A stretch of DNA of 16,347 nt from an uncultured Christensenellaceae bacterium (GCA_910588315.1 CAJUQF010000039.1:1-16347), one strand, 5' to 3'. Positions 1-7,136 are shown, numbered from the stretch's first letter. The notes: generated by a model not told the origin, from the sequence alone. A program made the numbers and translations.

Positions 1-1313
1 GAAACATGCCGTCTTGTCAGGACGCGGCTATGTGGAGCGTTACGGACGGCGGCAACGGCAATAACAGATTGGAATACCGTCCGGAACTCGCGCGCGAGGG
101 CCATTCCACAGCCGCTATAAACGGCGGTGAGGACTCCAACTCGATTTTTACTTTCAAAGCGCCGTCGCGCGGTGGGCTTAATTGGAAGGATTACGATTTT
201 CCGACGGACGGTTCTGCGACAGTGTTCTTCTTCGATTATCGCATCGTGGCGCCCGCAGGCACATCGCCCAACTTCCGTGTGCTTGTAAGGGATATGAACG
301 GAACTTACGAGTTTGTTTATCTTACGGGTGCTGGTACATTCTATTACGAAGTGGAATATACGCTCGATTCGTTCATGATCAACTGTCCCGCGTCAAGCCC
401 GACCGAAGTGCAAGGCTGCGCTCTTTATATCGATAATTTCGGGTTCGGCGTAGAGATGACGGACGAGCGCGTATCCGTGCTTACCGAGACAGCCGCAAAC
501 GTAGTACACGGTCAAAGCGAAACGGTAAAGCTTGCCGGTACGTTCGACCCGTCGCTCAAAATAGTGTCGCTTACGCGTAAAGGCACAAGCGAGTGGGATA
601 CTTCCGTAAAGCATACCGCGGAGCGTACTTGTGATTTTGCACCGATGAACGGCGACTATATCGCTATTGCGGCAGACGGTTTGGTTCTTTCCTCGGCGCT
701 TGTCGACCAAGCTTACGGCACGACGACATATAAGGTCGCATTCGATAACGGCAGATCGGTCGAGTTTACGTTGAACAGTAACCTTGTGGTTTACACGAAT
801 TACGACGAGACTTATGTGTTCGATACGCGCACCGACAACACGCCGTCGTGTCAAGACACAAATATGTGGGGCGTCGTCGCGGACGAGTACGGAAATCACA
901 GGCTCGAGTATCGTCCCGAACGCGCGGAGCTGTGGCACTCGTTGCAGGCTATAAACGGCAGCAACTCGGATAACAGTATACTCATGTTCATAGTCGAAGG
1001 CAGGTCCTCGGATGATTGGATGACTTATTCCGTTCCCGACAACAAAAAAATAATAATATCGTTCGATTACGAGATAGTGACCGACGGCAAAACCCCGAAC
1101 TTTACTTTTGTTTGGTGGAATATGGACGGCGGTTCGGAGAAACGTAACGAGGTGCGGATTTTGGACCAAGGCGAAAAGGGTACGTTCTATCTCGAAATAC
1201 CTGCGGACGTTGTACTCACGGGCGCGAAGATATGCTGTCCCGCATCGAACCCGGCCGAAGTGCAAGGCTGTGTTATGTATCTCGACAACTATTATATCGG
1301 CGTACAGGATTGA
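1..1313 (+). CDS. Secreted-type protein with duplicated ~150-residue domain and X2/Ig-like module (5' truncated)
   Basis: This is the 3' part of a gene that starts before the window. The reading frame is open to the left edge, and the ATG at 6 lies inside a domain, so it is not the true start. Counting from that ATG, residues 1-149 and 280-433 are two copies of one domain. They share PSCQD near the start, a RLEYRPE block, an AING block, a central FDY block, and a CPAS.P.EVQGC..Y.DN block near the end. Between them, residues ~158-262 resemble the bacterial X2/Ig-like module (CBM_X2 type), with a late VAFDNGRSVEFTL strand pattern. No catalytic motif is visible. The beta-rich domains and the downstream GH36 gene suggest an extracellular carbohydrate-binding or cell-surface protein. 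The stop is followed 16 nt later by the next gene, so the two are probably in one operon. I recognise the fold style but not a named family for the duplicated domain. Confidence 0.85.
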   Translation, partial: NMPSCQDAAMWSVTDGGNGNNRLEYRPELAREGHSTAAINGGEDSNSIFTFKAPSRGGLNWKDYDFPTDGSATVFFFDYRIVAPAGTSPNFRVLVRDMNGTYEFVYLTGAGTFYYEVEYTLDSFMINCPASSPTEVQGCALYIDNFGFGVEMTDERVSVLTETAANVVHGQSETVKLAGTFDPSLKIVSLTRKGTSEWDTSVKHTAERTCDFAPMNGDYIAIAADGLVLSSALVDQAYGTTTYKVAFDNGRSVEFTLNSNLVVYTNYDETYVFDTRTDNTPSCQDTNMWGVVADEYGNHRLEYRPERAELWHSLQAINGSNSDNSILMFIVEGRSSDDWMTYSVPDNKKIIISFDYEIVTDGKTPNFTFVWWNMDGGSEKRNEVRILDQGEKGTFYLEIPADVVLTGAKICCPASNPAEVQGCVMYLDNYYIGVQD

Positions 1314-1329
1314 TACAAGGAGATCGAAA

Positions 1330-2421
1330 ATGAAAAATAAAAAAACGAAAATATTAACGGCGCTGGCGATAGGGCTTGCCCTGTCGATGCCGATAGCGGC
1401 GTCATCGGCGGCGGTCGCAGACACTGTCGACTATACGGTGTCAGGCGGTCGCATAACGATAGATTTCGAACGAGAGGACGACGTATATAAATTCTACCGC
1501 TATTCGGAGTTTGCCGATAATATGCCGTACGTTCGAGACGGCGCGATGTACGCCTGGGTGCTTGCCGAGCAAAAGATGATACTTTCGGGCAAGGTTTTCA
1601 CCGACGTGCAGGTCGATGTGGATATTTCGCCGATAGGCAAGAATGGTAAGATCGATTCGGGCATTTATATCGGCGCGAGCAATGCCGGCAATAAAATGGA
1701 CGGGATCAACGCGTGGGAAGTCAATATAGAACACGCCCCGGGTTCGGATACATACTGGCTCAAACTGCACAGGTTCGAACAAAAATGGATACGCGACGAG
1801 ATGATCGAAGTTGGCGGACTCGGCTATACGACCGACGATATGCATCTTCGAGTTACCGTAAAAGACGGAACGCTTTACGCATTTCTTAACGGCAGCGATG
1901 CGCCTGCGCTTACGAAAAAGATCGGTGAAACTGCGCGCGGCATGGTAGGATTGCGCAATTTCTACGCGCCGGTGCGATTCGATAATTTCTCCGTCGTAGG
2001 CGAATCTGTCGATGTCGATTTTGCCGATATGCGCGCACTGCAATCGCTCGCGGAACAGCGGTTAAAAGATAATTTGGCGGAAGAAAGTAAGCGCGAACTC
2101 ACTGCCGCGATAGAAAGAGCCGAAGCGGCGAATATTCAAGTCGATGCGGACGAGGCTGCCGCTATGCTCGCGTCTGCGCTCGATCGCGCGCAAGATAAGC
2201 ATACTTTGGAAGAACTCGCCGTACTTTTGCAAAAAGCGGGAGATATAGCAAACCCCGACGGCGAAGTTTACACAGCAAACAGTTATGGCGCGCTTTTGGC
2301 GGTAAAGAGCGTTTGCGAGTCGCTGACGATCGCCGACGGCGAATATGAAATATCGTATTGGTATAACAGGCTCGACGAGAAAATAAACGGACTTGTTAAA
2401 TATGTCGAGGAGGAACGATAG
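1330..2421 (+). CDS. Secreted ConA/LamG-like protein with C-terminal FIVAR-like helical region
   Basis: The predicted protein has 363 residues. The start at 1330 is chosen because AGGAG lies at 1318-1322 and the N-terminus is a classic signal peptide (KNKKTK, then a hydrophobic run, with possible cleavage after AVA near residue 31). Upstream in-frame ATGs lie inside the preceding gene. Residues ~35-225 form a beta-rich region like the LamG/DUF1080 concanavalin fold: a GIYIGAS strand, a LRVTVKDGTLYAFLNG strand pair and a FDNFSVVGE ending, which are typical of non-catalytic sugar-binding jelly rolls. Residues ~230-363 are helical and Ala/Glu-rich. The last ~70 resemble a FIVAR module (YTANSYGALLAVKSVCE), a cell-wall-associated repeat. 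It is sandwiched between the duplicated-domain gene and the GH36 gene, 3 nt upstream of the latter, so it probably helps bind or present a glycan. The specific ligand is unknown. Confidence 0.85.
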   Translation: MKNKKTKILTALAIGLALSMPIAASSAAVADTVDYTVSGGRITIDFEREDDVYKFYRYSEFADNMPYVRDGAMYAWVLAEQKMILSGKVFTDVQVDVDISPIGKNGKIDSGIYIGASNAGNKMDGINAWEVNIEHAPGSDTYWLKLHRFEQKWIRDEMIEVGGLGYTTDDMHLRVTVKDGTLYAFLNGSDAPALTKKIGETARGMVGLRNFYAPVRFDNFSVVGESVDVDFADMRALQSLAEQRLKDNLAEESKRELTAAIERAEAANIQVDADEAAAMLASALDRAQDKHTLEELAVLLQKAGDIANPDGEVYTANSYGALLAVKSVCESLTIADGEYEISYWYNRLDEKINGLVKYVEEER

Positions 2422-2424
2422 ACA

Positions 2425-4581
2425 ATGAAAAAAATAATCGCTACAATATTATCGGCGGCGTTTGCGCTTTCCGCGTTCGGTTGCGCGGCGAACCTGCCTG
2501 TCTCGGCAAAAGATAACAAAAACGTCGGAACGACGTCGTCGGAGGAAGTTATGGCGAATACGCCCAAGGTAAAACAACAGTACGATGATCTGCTCGCACA
2601 TCCCGAAAAGTTCCCGGTAAACTTTGTTTACGACAATGTTTATTATTCGGGATTCGGTTCGAAATATTTTAAGGAGTTGTCGCGCGAACGCGTCGAAGAG
2701 AACGGCAACACGAAAGTCGACATCACTTTCTCGTTAGATGCTAATGTAAACGTGTTGTTAAAGACGGTATACTATCCGTCTTACGATGCGTACGACTACA
2801 CGGTGTATTTCGAAAATGTCGGCAACGGCAACAGCGGCGTACTCGAAAAGGTCAATGCCATCGACATAAACGTCAAAGGCAAAGACGCCGTGCTTAAGGG
2901 CATACTCGGAGATCATGGCAATCAGTATGCGCCGTACGAATACGATCTCAAAGAAAAGGACGTCAATTTTACGTCGACGCTCGGCAGATCGTGTCATATT
3001 TATTTCCCGTACTTCAATCTCGAAACGGCGGACGGCGGCGCGCTTTTCGCTATCGGTTGGGCGGGTACTTGGCAGGCGGACTTCAAGTATGACGCTAAGA
3101 GCGAGACCACGCGCTTTGTCGGCACCGGCACCGTCGGTATGCGCACATACTTAAAGCCGGGCGAGACGGTACGTACTCCGCTCATGGCGGCGGTGTTCTA
3201 TGACGAGCGCGACGAAGACAAGGCGATGAACAAGTGGCGGCAGTGGGTGATAAACTGCAACATGCCGCGCGAAAACGCCGATACAGACCTTCCCGTTCAG
3301 CCGTCGATCAGCTCAAGTTTCGACGGTGATACCGGCCTTCCCACAAGCGACGGCAGTATATCGGAGCGCTACGACACATGGCAACGCACATTCGACGCGC
3401 TTACGCGAAACGGCGTTAAATTGGATTTCCGCTGGTTCGACGCGGGCTGGTATGTCAAGCCCAACGGACAGAGCAACCCCGAACTCGATTGGTGGGGTAC
3501 GGTGGGTACCTGGCAACTCGACCCGTACAAGTGGCCTAACGATACGTTCAAGCAGTCCGTCGATTACGGTCATGAACTCGGCACCAAAACGCTCGTTTGG
3601 TTCGAGCCGGACCGCGTGACATATCTCGACGATATGGTAAAGCGTCACGGATATAAGCGCGAATGGGTGCTTACCAACAATGCGTCCACATATCTCAATA
3701 ACATCGGAATACCCGAGTGTCTCGACTGGACGGTCGATCGCATAATCACGTTTATGGACGAGAACGACGTCGACCTTTATCGCGAGGACTATAACTTCGA
3801 CGCCGGCGCATTTTGGGATATCGGCGACGGCTATCAGGGCAAGAATCGCAAGGGCATTTCCGAAAATCTCAACATTCAAGGGCATTACGAACTGTTTGAC
3901 CGTATCATCGAATACTGCGCCGAGAACGGTAAATGCACGTATGTGGACAGCTGTGCGTCGGGCGGCGGCAGGAACGACCTCGAAACCATTCGCAGATCCG
4001 TACCGCTCCTTCGCAGCGACAGCGACCGCACGACGATAGAATTGCGCCTTGCGTTCACGACACGGCTCACGCGCTGGCTCCCGTACTCGGGCGCGACCGC
4101 AAAAGAGGCGGGCGGTCAGCTCGACGTAGGTGCGATTGATACTTATATTTTGCGCGGCTCGTACTTGCAACACATGACTTTTTCGCAAAAGTGGTCTATC
4201 GACGAGGATAAGATCGATTGGGACGGACTTAAAAAGTGCAAAGCCGAGTGGGACGAGGTAAAACAGTATTTCTATAACGACTTCTATGTGCTTACGCCAT
4301 TCCGCGCTACAACCGACCGTGTTAATTGGACGGCGTACATGTACTTCGACGCGAAAAAGGACAGCGGAGTAGTTCAGGCGTTCAGACTGCCCGATTGCAA
4401 GGATGCGCAGTATACGATAAAGGTCAAGGGCGTCGACCCCGAGCATTATTACGCCGTGCGCGACGTTGACGGCATAAATTCCGTTGCGAAAGTAAAGGGC
4501 AGTGAGCTTATAAACGGTTACACGGTCACCGCCGCGGATCCGCGCACCGCATTGTTGTTGTTCGTCGAACCGGTAAAATAA
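2425..4581 (+). CDS. GH36-type alpha-galactosidase, probable lipoprotein
   Basis: This 718-residue protein is close to the usual length of clan GH-D/GH36 alpha-galactosidases, which remove terminal alpha-galactosyl groups with retention. The N-terminus (MKKIIATILSAAFALSAFGC) is a lipoprotein-like signal with Cys20 as the likely lipid anchor, although the lipobox is imperfect. Residues ~60-300 form the N-terminal beta-supersandwich. The TIM barrel follows, with DFRWFDAGWY, LVWFEPDRV, VDLYREDYNFD and SCASGGGRNDLETIRRSVP; residues ~640-718 are the C-terminal beta domain. Asp455 (in YREDYN) fits the nucleophile and Asp532 (in LLRSDSD) the acid/base. The REDYN motif, in place of the KWD of classical enzymes, matches the 'YRQDFN' branch of the family, so specificity could differ from melibiose/raffinose, for example another alpha-galactoside. 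The start is supported by GAGGAGGA at 2407-2414, inside the end of the upstream gene. It is the last gene of the operon before a terminator. Confidence 0.93.
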   Translation: MKKIIATILSAAFALSAFGCAANLPVSAKDNKNVGTTSSEEVMANTPKVKQQYDDLLAHPEKFPVNFVYDNVYYSGFGSKYFKELSRERVEENGNTKVDITFSLDANVNVLLKTVYYPSYDAYDYTVYFENVGNGNSGVLEKVNAIDINVKGKDAVLKGILGDHGNQYAPYEYDLKEKDVNFTSTLGRSCHIYFPYFNLETADGGALFAIGWAGTWQADFKYDAKSETTRFVGTGTVGMRTYLKPGETVRTPLMAAVFYDERDEDKAMNKWRQWVINCNMPRENADTDLPVQPSISSSFDGDTGLPTSDGSISERYDTWQRTFDALTRNGVKLDFRWFDAGWYVKPNGQSNPELDWWGTVGTWQLDPYKWPNDTFKQSVDYGHELGTKTLVWFEPDRVTYLDDMVKRHGYKREWVLTNNASTYLNNIGIPECLDWTVDRIITFMDENDVDLYREDYNFDAGAFWDIGDGYQGKNRKGISENLNIQGHYELFDRIIEYCAENGKCTYVDSCASGGGRNDLETIRRSVPLLRSDSDRTTIELRLAFTTRLTRWLPYSGATAKEAGGQLDVGAIDTYILRGSYLQHMTFSQKWSIDEDKIDWDGLKKCKAEWDEVKQYFYNDFYVLTPFRATTDRVNWTAYMYFDAKKDSGVVQAFRLPDCKDAQYTIKVKGVDPEHYYAVRDVDGINSVAKVKGSELINGYTVTAADPRTALLLFVEPVK

Positions 4582-4602
4582 GACAGGAATAATTGCATAT
4601 GC

Positions 4603-4642
4603 AAAATCACGGACATCTCGTAAAGTTTGTCCGTGATTTTTT
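4603..4642 (+). terminator. Rho-independent terminator of the GH36 operon
   Basis: A perfect 13-bp stem pairs 4603-4615 (AAAATCACGGACA) with 4628-4640, with a 12-nt loop. The 3' arm ends in a T run. It lies 21 nt after the GH36 stop codon and closes the operon. Confidence 0.9.
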
Positions 4643-4650
4643 GTAAAAAG

Positions 4651-4753
4651 AGATCTCTCCGCTCCGCTTGTGGCAAGGCAATAATCGAAGAAACGGCAGC
4701 CAAGAGTCTGCCTGCCCTACGAATTACACAATATAATTGCTTATCGTAAAACT
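4651..4753 (+). repeat. MITE-like intergenic repeat, chimeric partial copy
   Basis: The 3' half matches the repeat family in this window: GGCAATAATC, a short GC-rich hairpin, CCCTACGAA at 4715-4723, then the conserved ACACAATATAATTGCTTATCG tail. The 5' half does not carry the usual GTAGGGAGCG. It begins with AGATCTCTCCGCTCCGCTT, which is identical to the start of the different repeat at 5060, so this copy looks like a recombinant of two families. Confidence 0.75.
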
Positions 4754-4768
4754 TTAACAGAGAGATGT

Positions 4769-4886
4769 TTGTAGGGAGCGCAGACCCTTGCGCGCCGCTT
4801 GTGGCATGACAATAATCCAAATAACGGCGGTCAAGGGTCTGACCGCCCTACGAATTGCGCAATGAAATTGCTTATCGTAAAGCAAT
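4769..4886 (+). repeat. MITE-like intergenic repeat, full copy
   Basis: The core at 4769-4854 runs from TTTGTAGGG to CCCTACGAA, near-perfect 9-bp terminal inverted repeats. It contains two internal GC-rich hairpins and a central GTGGCATGACAATAATCC segment. The flanking tail GCGCAATGAAATTGCTTATC and a TTGCTT...AAAGCAAT pairing recur with other copies. No open reading frame is present. Between this copy and the next, a 7-bp inverted repeat CATATAC/GTATATG sits at 4898-4919. Confidence 0.8.
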
Positions 4887-4949
4887 AAAAGAATGGACAT
4901 ATACGGATATTTGTATATGGAATTATCGTAAAGCAAATATAGAGCGATG

Positions 4950-5052
4950 TTCGTAGGGAGCGACGCCCCGGCGCTCCGCTTGCGGTAAAGCTATAATCCG
5001 AGAAGCGGCAGACGGTCTGCCTGCCCTACGAATTACGCAATGTAATTGCTTC
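4950..5052 (+). repeat. MITE-like intergenic repeat, full copy
   Basis: The core at 4950-5032 (83 bp) has perfect ends, TTCGTAGGG and CCCTACGAA. Inside are GCGACGCCCCGGCGCTCC and GCAGACGGTCTGC, both self-complementary. The tail TTACGCAATGTAATTGCTT carries a small GCAAT/ATTGC palindrome. The core is the same length as the copy at 7005 and very similar to it. Confidence 0.85.
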
Positions 5053-5059
5053 GTGTAAT

Positions 5060-5140
5060 AGATCTCTCCGCTCCGCTTACGCTCCGGTTGAGATGACAAT
5101 ACTGTTTTTCTGTGTCATTTCGAGCTTGTCGAGAAATCTC
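5060..5140. repeat. Hairpin repeat with AGATCTCTCC / GAGAAATCT ends
   Basis: The element is an imperfect palindrome. The left arm AGATCTCTCC...GAGATGACA and the right arm TGTCATTTCGAG...GAGAAATCT flank a short ATACTGTTTTTCTG centre. It resembles the widespread gut-Clostridia intergenic element that reads GAGATTTCTCGAC...GAAATGACA on the other strand. Its first 19 bases are identical to the start of the repeat at 4651. It has no coding content; a role as a transcript-end hairpin or mobile remnant is inferred. Confidence 0.65.
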
Positions 5141-5173
5141 ATAAATTAAAAACTCGACCGATTTTTCGTCTAT

Positions 5174-5374
5174 CTAAAACGTATAACCGTCCGCTCTGCC
5201 GCAATTTCCGCAGCAGGAGGTTTCGCGCGATTGAGAATTCGAAAGGACTCTGCCGTCGCTGTTTTTCGAATTCATCAAAAGAAACATTATGACGAGTTGG
5301 TTTATGCTTTCCGTACCGCCGCCGTTCTCGAGCATAAGTATAAGCATAAGTAGGTTAAAAATATCGTCTGACAT
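5174..5374 (-). CDS. Small hydrophobic/Cys-containing hypothetical protein
   Basis: The ORF encodes 66 residues. The first ~35 are rich in Leu, Ile and Met with a GGGTESINQL break. The C-terminal part is polar and ends with a CCGNCGRADGYTF segment containing three cysteines. The start is backed by an AGGAG about 9 nt upstream on the minus strand (TAGGAGCGATAAAGC-ATG). The composition, with two short hydrophobic runs followed by a CC..C.R tail, resembles small unnamed proteins common in spore-forming Clostridia. No function can be assigned. The two hydrophobic runs might form a hairpin in a membrane or a self-assembling helix. It is divergent from the ArsR gene, with 231 nt between them. That it is a real gene rests mainly on the ribosome binding site and the non-shadow position. 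Confidence 0.5.
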   Translation of the reverse strand: MSDDIFNLLMLILMLENGGGTESINQLVIMFLLMNSKNSDGRVLSNSQSRETSCCGNCGRADGYTF

Positions 5375-5568
5375 GCTTTATCGCTCCTAAATTCCGATGG
5401 CACATTCATCATGTGGGACTAACTGCACGCGTTTTGCGCAGTTTCGTTGCCGAACAAATTTAACAATGTATATGCGAAAATTGTCGAAAGTGTGAATACG
5501 GCTCATAAAATTATTTATCGGAATTTTTTCGATTCGGGAAATTTCGAGCGATTTTCGCAAAACCCGCA

Positions 5569-5597
5569 TTGACAAAATTTTTAATATATGTTATATT
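5569..5597 (+). promoter_or_regulatory. Sigma-A-type promoter of the ArsR gene
   Basis: The -35 hexamer is TTGACA (5569-5574) and the -10 is TATATT (5592-5597), with an exact 17-bp spacer. The predicted transcript start is near 5604, immediately before the ATG at 5606, which implies a leaderless mRNA. Confidence 0.8.
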
Positions 5598-5607
5598 GCA
5601 CATATAT
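5584..5607. promoter_or_regulatory. Candidate operator overlapping the ArsR -10
   Basis: A perfect 7-bp inverted repeat, ATATATG (5584-5590) and CATATAT (5601-5607), is centred on the -10 hexamer. This is where ArsR/SmtB repressors usually bind to autoregulate. A second inverted pair, AACATG (5609-5614) and CATGTT (5623-5628), lies just downstream. The assignment is inferred from position and symmetry only; AT-rich palindromes arise easily by chance. Confidence 0.4.
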
Positions 5608-5953
5608 GAACATGACAGCCAACATGTTATTGCTCGACAGTATGACAGCCGACAAGGTGGAAAAGAGTTTGCCGCCGGGAAACAGTTTGCTCGCGCTCGC
5701 GGATTTCTTCGATGCGCTCGGCGACGTTACGCGGCTCAAGATACTTTCCGCACTCACCGTCTCGCCGATGTGCGTGTCCGATCTGTCCGTGCTTACGGAA
5801 CTCAATCAGACGACGGTCTCGCATCAGCTTCGCATACTGCGCGCCGCTAAAATAGTGGAAAGCAGACGGCAGGGCAAAGTAATATTTTACAACGTTTCGG
5901 GCAGGGTCCCGACCGTCATGAGCGACGCCGTTTGCGCCGTTATCGCAGACTGA
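5606..5953 (+). CDS. ArsR/SmtB-family winged-helix repressor
   Basis: The protein has 115 residues from ATG 5606. The core is a typical ArsR winged helix: ADFFDALGDVTRLKILSAL (helices 1-2), CVSDLSVLTELNQTTVSHQLRILR (helix-turn-helix, residues ~56-79), then KIVESRRQGKVIFYNV (wing). Such proteins are dimeric DNA-binding repressors that sense metals or other ligands. Only one cysteine (Cys56) occupies the position of the ArsR CVCDL arsenic site, and the C-terminus lacks the His/Asp pattern of the SmtB alpha-5 zinc site, so the effector is unclear. Start choice: the promoter places transcription start at ~5604, making the in-frame ATG at 5588 untranscribed. ATGs at 5606, 5612, 5624 and 5642 remain possible and none has a ribosome binding site. 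No transporter or metal gene is adjacent; ung follows 106 nt downstream. Confidence 0.88.
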   Translation: MNMTANMLLLDSMTADKVEKSLPPGNSLLALADFFDALGDVTRLKILSALTVSPMCVSDLSVLTELNQTTVSHQLRILRAAKIVESRRQGKVIFYNVSGRVPTVMSDAVCAVIAD

Positions 5954-6059
5954 CGCGGCGCAAACTAATGACGGGATTATAAGATTTTACGCCGGATCGC
6001 GGCGTACTGTATATGCTATTGGCTTCTTACTTAACAACGGATAAAAAGGAAAAACAACT

Positions 6060-6776
6060 ATGATCATTACCGAAAAATGGGATGCGGTGCTTGCCGCGGA
6101 ATACGAAAAACCGTATTTCAAAACGCTTATGGAATCTGTCGATCGCGAGTATGCGCGTTACGAGGTCTATCCGCCGCGTGAGCGGATTTACGCCGCCATG
6201 CAGCTCGTCGATTACGATAAAGTGCGTGTCGTCATTCTCGGTCAGGATCCTTATCATGGTGCGGGACAGGCAAACGGACTTGCGTTTGCGGTAAACAACG
6301 GCGTTATACCACCGCCGTCGCTCGTTAATATTTTCGCCGAACTCAAGTCCGATCTCGGGATCGATCCGAACGACGATACGACGTTGGTCGGTTGGGCGAA
6401 TCAAGGCGTGCTGCTGTTAAACGCGTCGCTCACCGTGCGTGCCGGCGAGGCGCAGTCGCACAGCTCGCTCGGTTGGCATAATCTTACCGATGCGGTTATT
6501 TCGTCGCTCAATCGCAGAAACGACCCGGTAGCATATATTCTCTGGGGCGCGAGCGCTCGCGAAAAAATGTCGCTCATCGATTCGCGTAATTTTATCGTAA
6601 CGTCCGCTCACCCGAGTCCGCTGTCCGCTTACCGCGGTTTCTTCGGGTCGAAACCGTTCTCCAAAGTCAACAGCTGGCTGAGTTCCATCGGCGCCGCGCC
6701 CGTGCATTGGCAGCTTACAGGCAGATACGAACCGGCGGATTATTATAAGCACGCAGACAGAATTTTCAGAGCGTAG
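6060..6776 (+). CDS. ung: Uracil-DNA glycosylase, family 1
   Basis: The 238-residue enzyme excises uracil from DNA to start base-excision repair. All family-1 motifs are visible: GQDPYHG at 61-67 with catalytic Asp63 and Tyr65, the stacking Phe76 in GLAFAV, the uracil-recognition Asn121 in LLLN, and the HPSPLSAYRGFFG loop with His184. The minor-groove loop PPPS is at 84-87. Length is near the usual 220-230 with a slightly long C-terminal tail (residues ~222-238). The start is supported by AAGGA at 6046-6050. It is followed by its own terminator, and no strong promoter consensus was found in the 106 nt upstream, so it may be co-transcribed with the arsR-type gene. Confidence 0.97.
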   Translation: MIITEKWDAVLAAEYEKPYFKTLMESVDREYARYEVYPPRERIYAAMQLVDYDKVRVVILGQDPYHGAGQANGLAFAVNNGVIPPPSLVNIFAELKSDLGIDPNDDTTLVGWANQGVLLLNASLTVRAGEAQSHSSLGWHNLTDAVISSLNRRNDPVAYILWGASAREKMSLIDSRNFIVTSAHPSPLSAYRGFFGSKPFSKVNSWLSSIGAAPVHWQLTGRYEPADYYKHADRIFRA

Positions 6777-6838
6777 GATTCGCGCAAAGTATGTTTGAAG
6801 GGATTTTCGCGTAATTCATAAAACAGTCGCGACATATC

Positions 6839-6877
6839 AACGACGGAATGAAAGAATTATTCGTTCCGTCGTTTTTT
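6839..6877 (+). terminator. Rho-independent terminator of ung
   Basis: The stem pairs AACGACGGAA (6839-6848) with TTCCGTCGTT (6864-6873) and extends by further pairs to 6851/6861, around a short A/T loop. Six T residues follow (6872-6877). Confidence 0.9.
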
Positions 6878-6908
6878 CGTTATGGAAATATCCAAGCGAT
6901 AATTTTGC

Positions 6909-6992
6909 CGTAAACCAATAATCCGTGGAGCGGCGGTCAAGGGTCTGACCGCCCTACGAATTGCGCAATGTAATTACTTATAGTAAAGCAAT
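6909..6992 (+). repeat. MITE-like intergenic repeat, 5'-truncated copy
   Basis: Only the 3' half of the family is present: CAATAATCC, then GGCGGTCAAGGGTCTGACCG (a hairpin), CCCTACGAA at 6952-6960, and the GCGCAATGTAATTACTTATAG tail. The GTAGGGAGCG 5' half is missing. Its hairpin is nearly identical to that in the copy at 4769. Confidence 0.75.
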
Positions 6993-7004
6993 AGCAGAAA
7001 GATG

Positions 7005-7112
7005 TTCGTAGGGAGCGACGCCCCGGCGCTCCGTGTGTGGTTAAGCAATAATCGAAGTAGCGGCAGACGGTCTGTCTGCCCTACGAATTACACAATGAAA
7101 TTGCTTTGCGAT
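7005..7112 (+). repeat. MITE-like intergenic repeat, full copy
   Basis: The core at 7005-7087 (83 bp) has perfect TTCGTAGGG and CCCTACGAA ends, then the ACACAATGAAATTGCTT tail. It is nearly the same as the copy at 4950-5032, including length, which suggests recent spread. It ends about 25 bp before the first Spo0A-like box. Confidence 0.82.
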
Positions 7113-7136
7113 AGGCGAGCGAAAATATTTTACGCT

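Noticed and set aside
393..1424. 343-residue minus-strand ORF
   Set aside because: It is antisense to two well-supported plus-strand genes, lacks a ribosome binding site, and its product is an Arg/Val/Tyr-rich sequence typical of complementary-strand shadows.
3313..4446. 377-residue minus-strand ORF
   Set aside because: It is antisense to the GH36 gene, whose motifs are unambiguous.
4518..4936. Two minus-strand ORFs (100 and 60 residues) sharing similar peptides
   Set aside because: The similarity arises because both run through copies of the MITE-like repeat; repeated DNA, not a gene family.
4651..5052. Possible CRISPR array because of repeated units
   Set aside because: Units are 80-90 bp with internal hairpins and terminal inverted repeats, spacing is irregular, and there are no short unique spacers or cas genes.
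5387..5575. 62-residue minus-strand ORF between the small Cys ORF and the ArsR gene
   Set aside because: It overlaps the ArsR promoter, has no convincing ribosome binding site, and the translation shows no domain or composition pattern.
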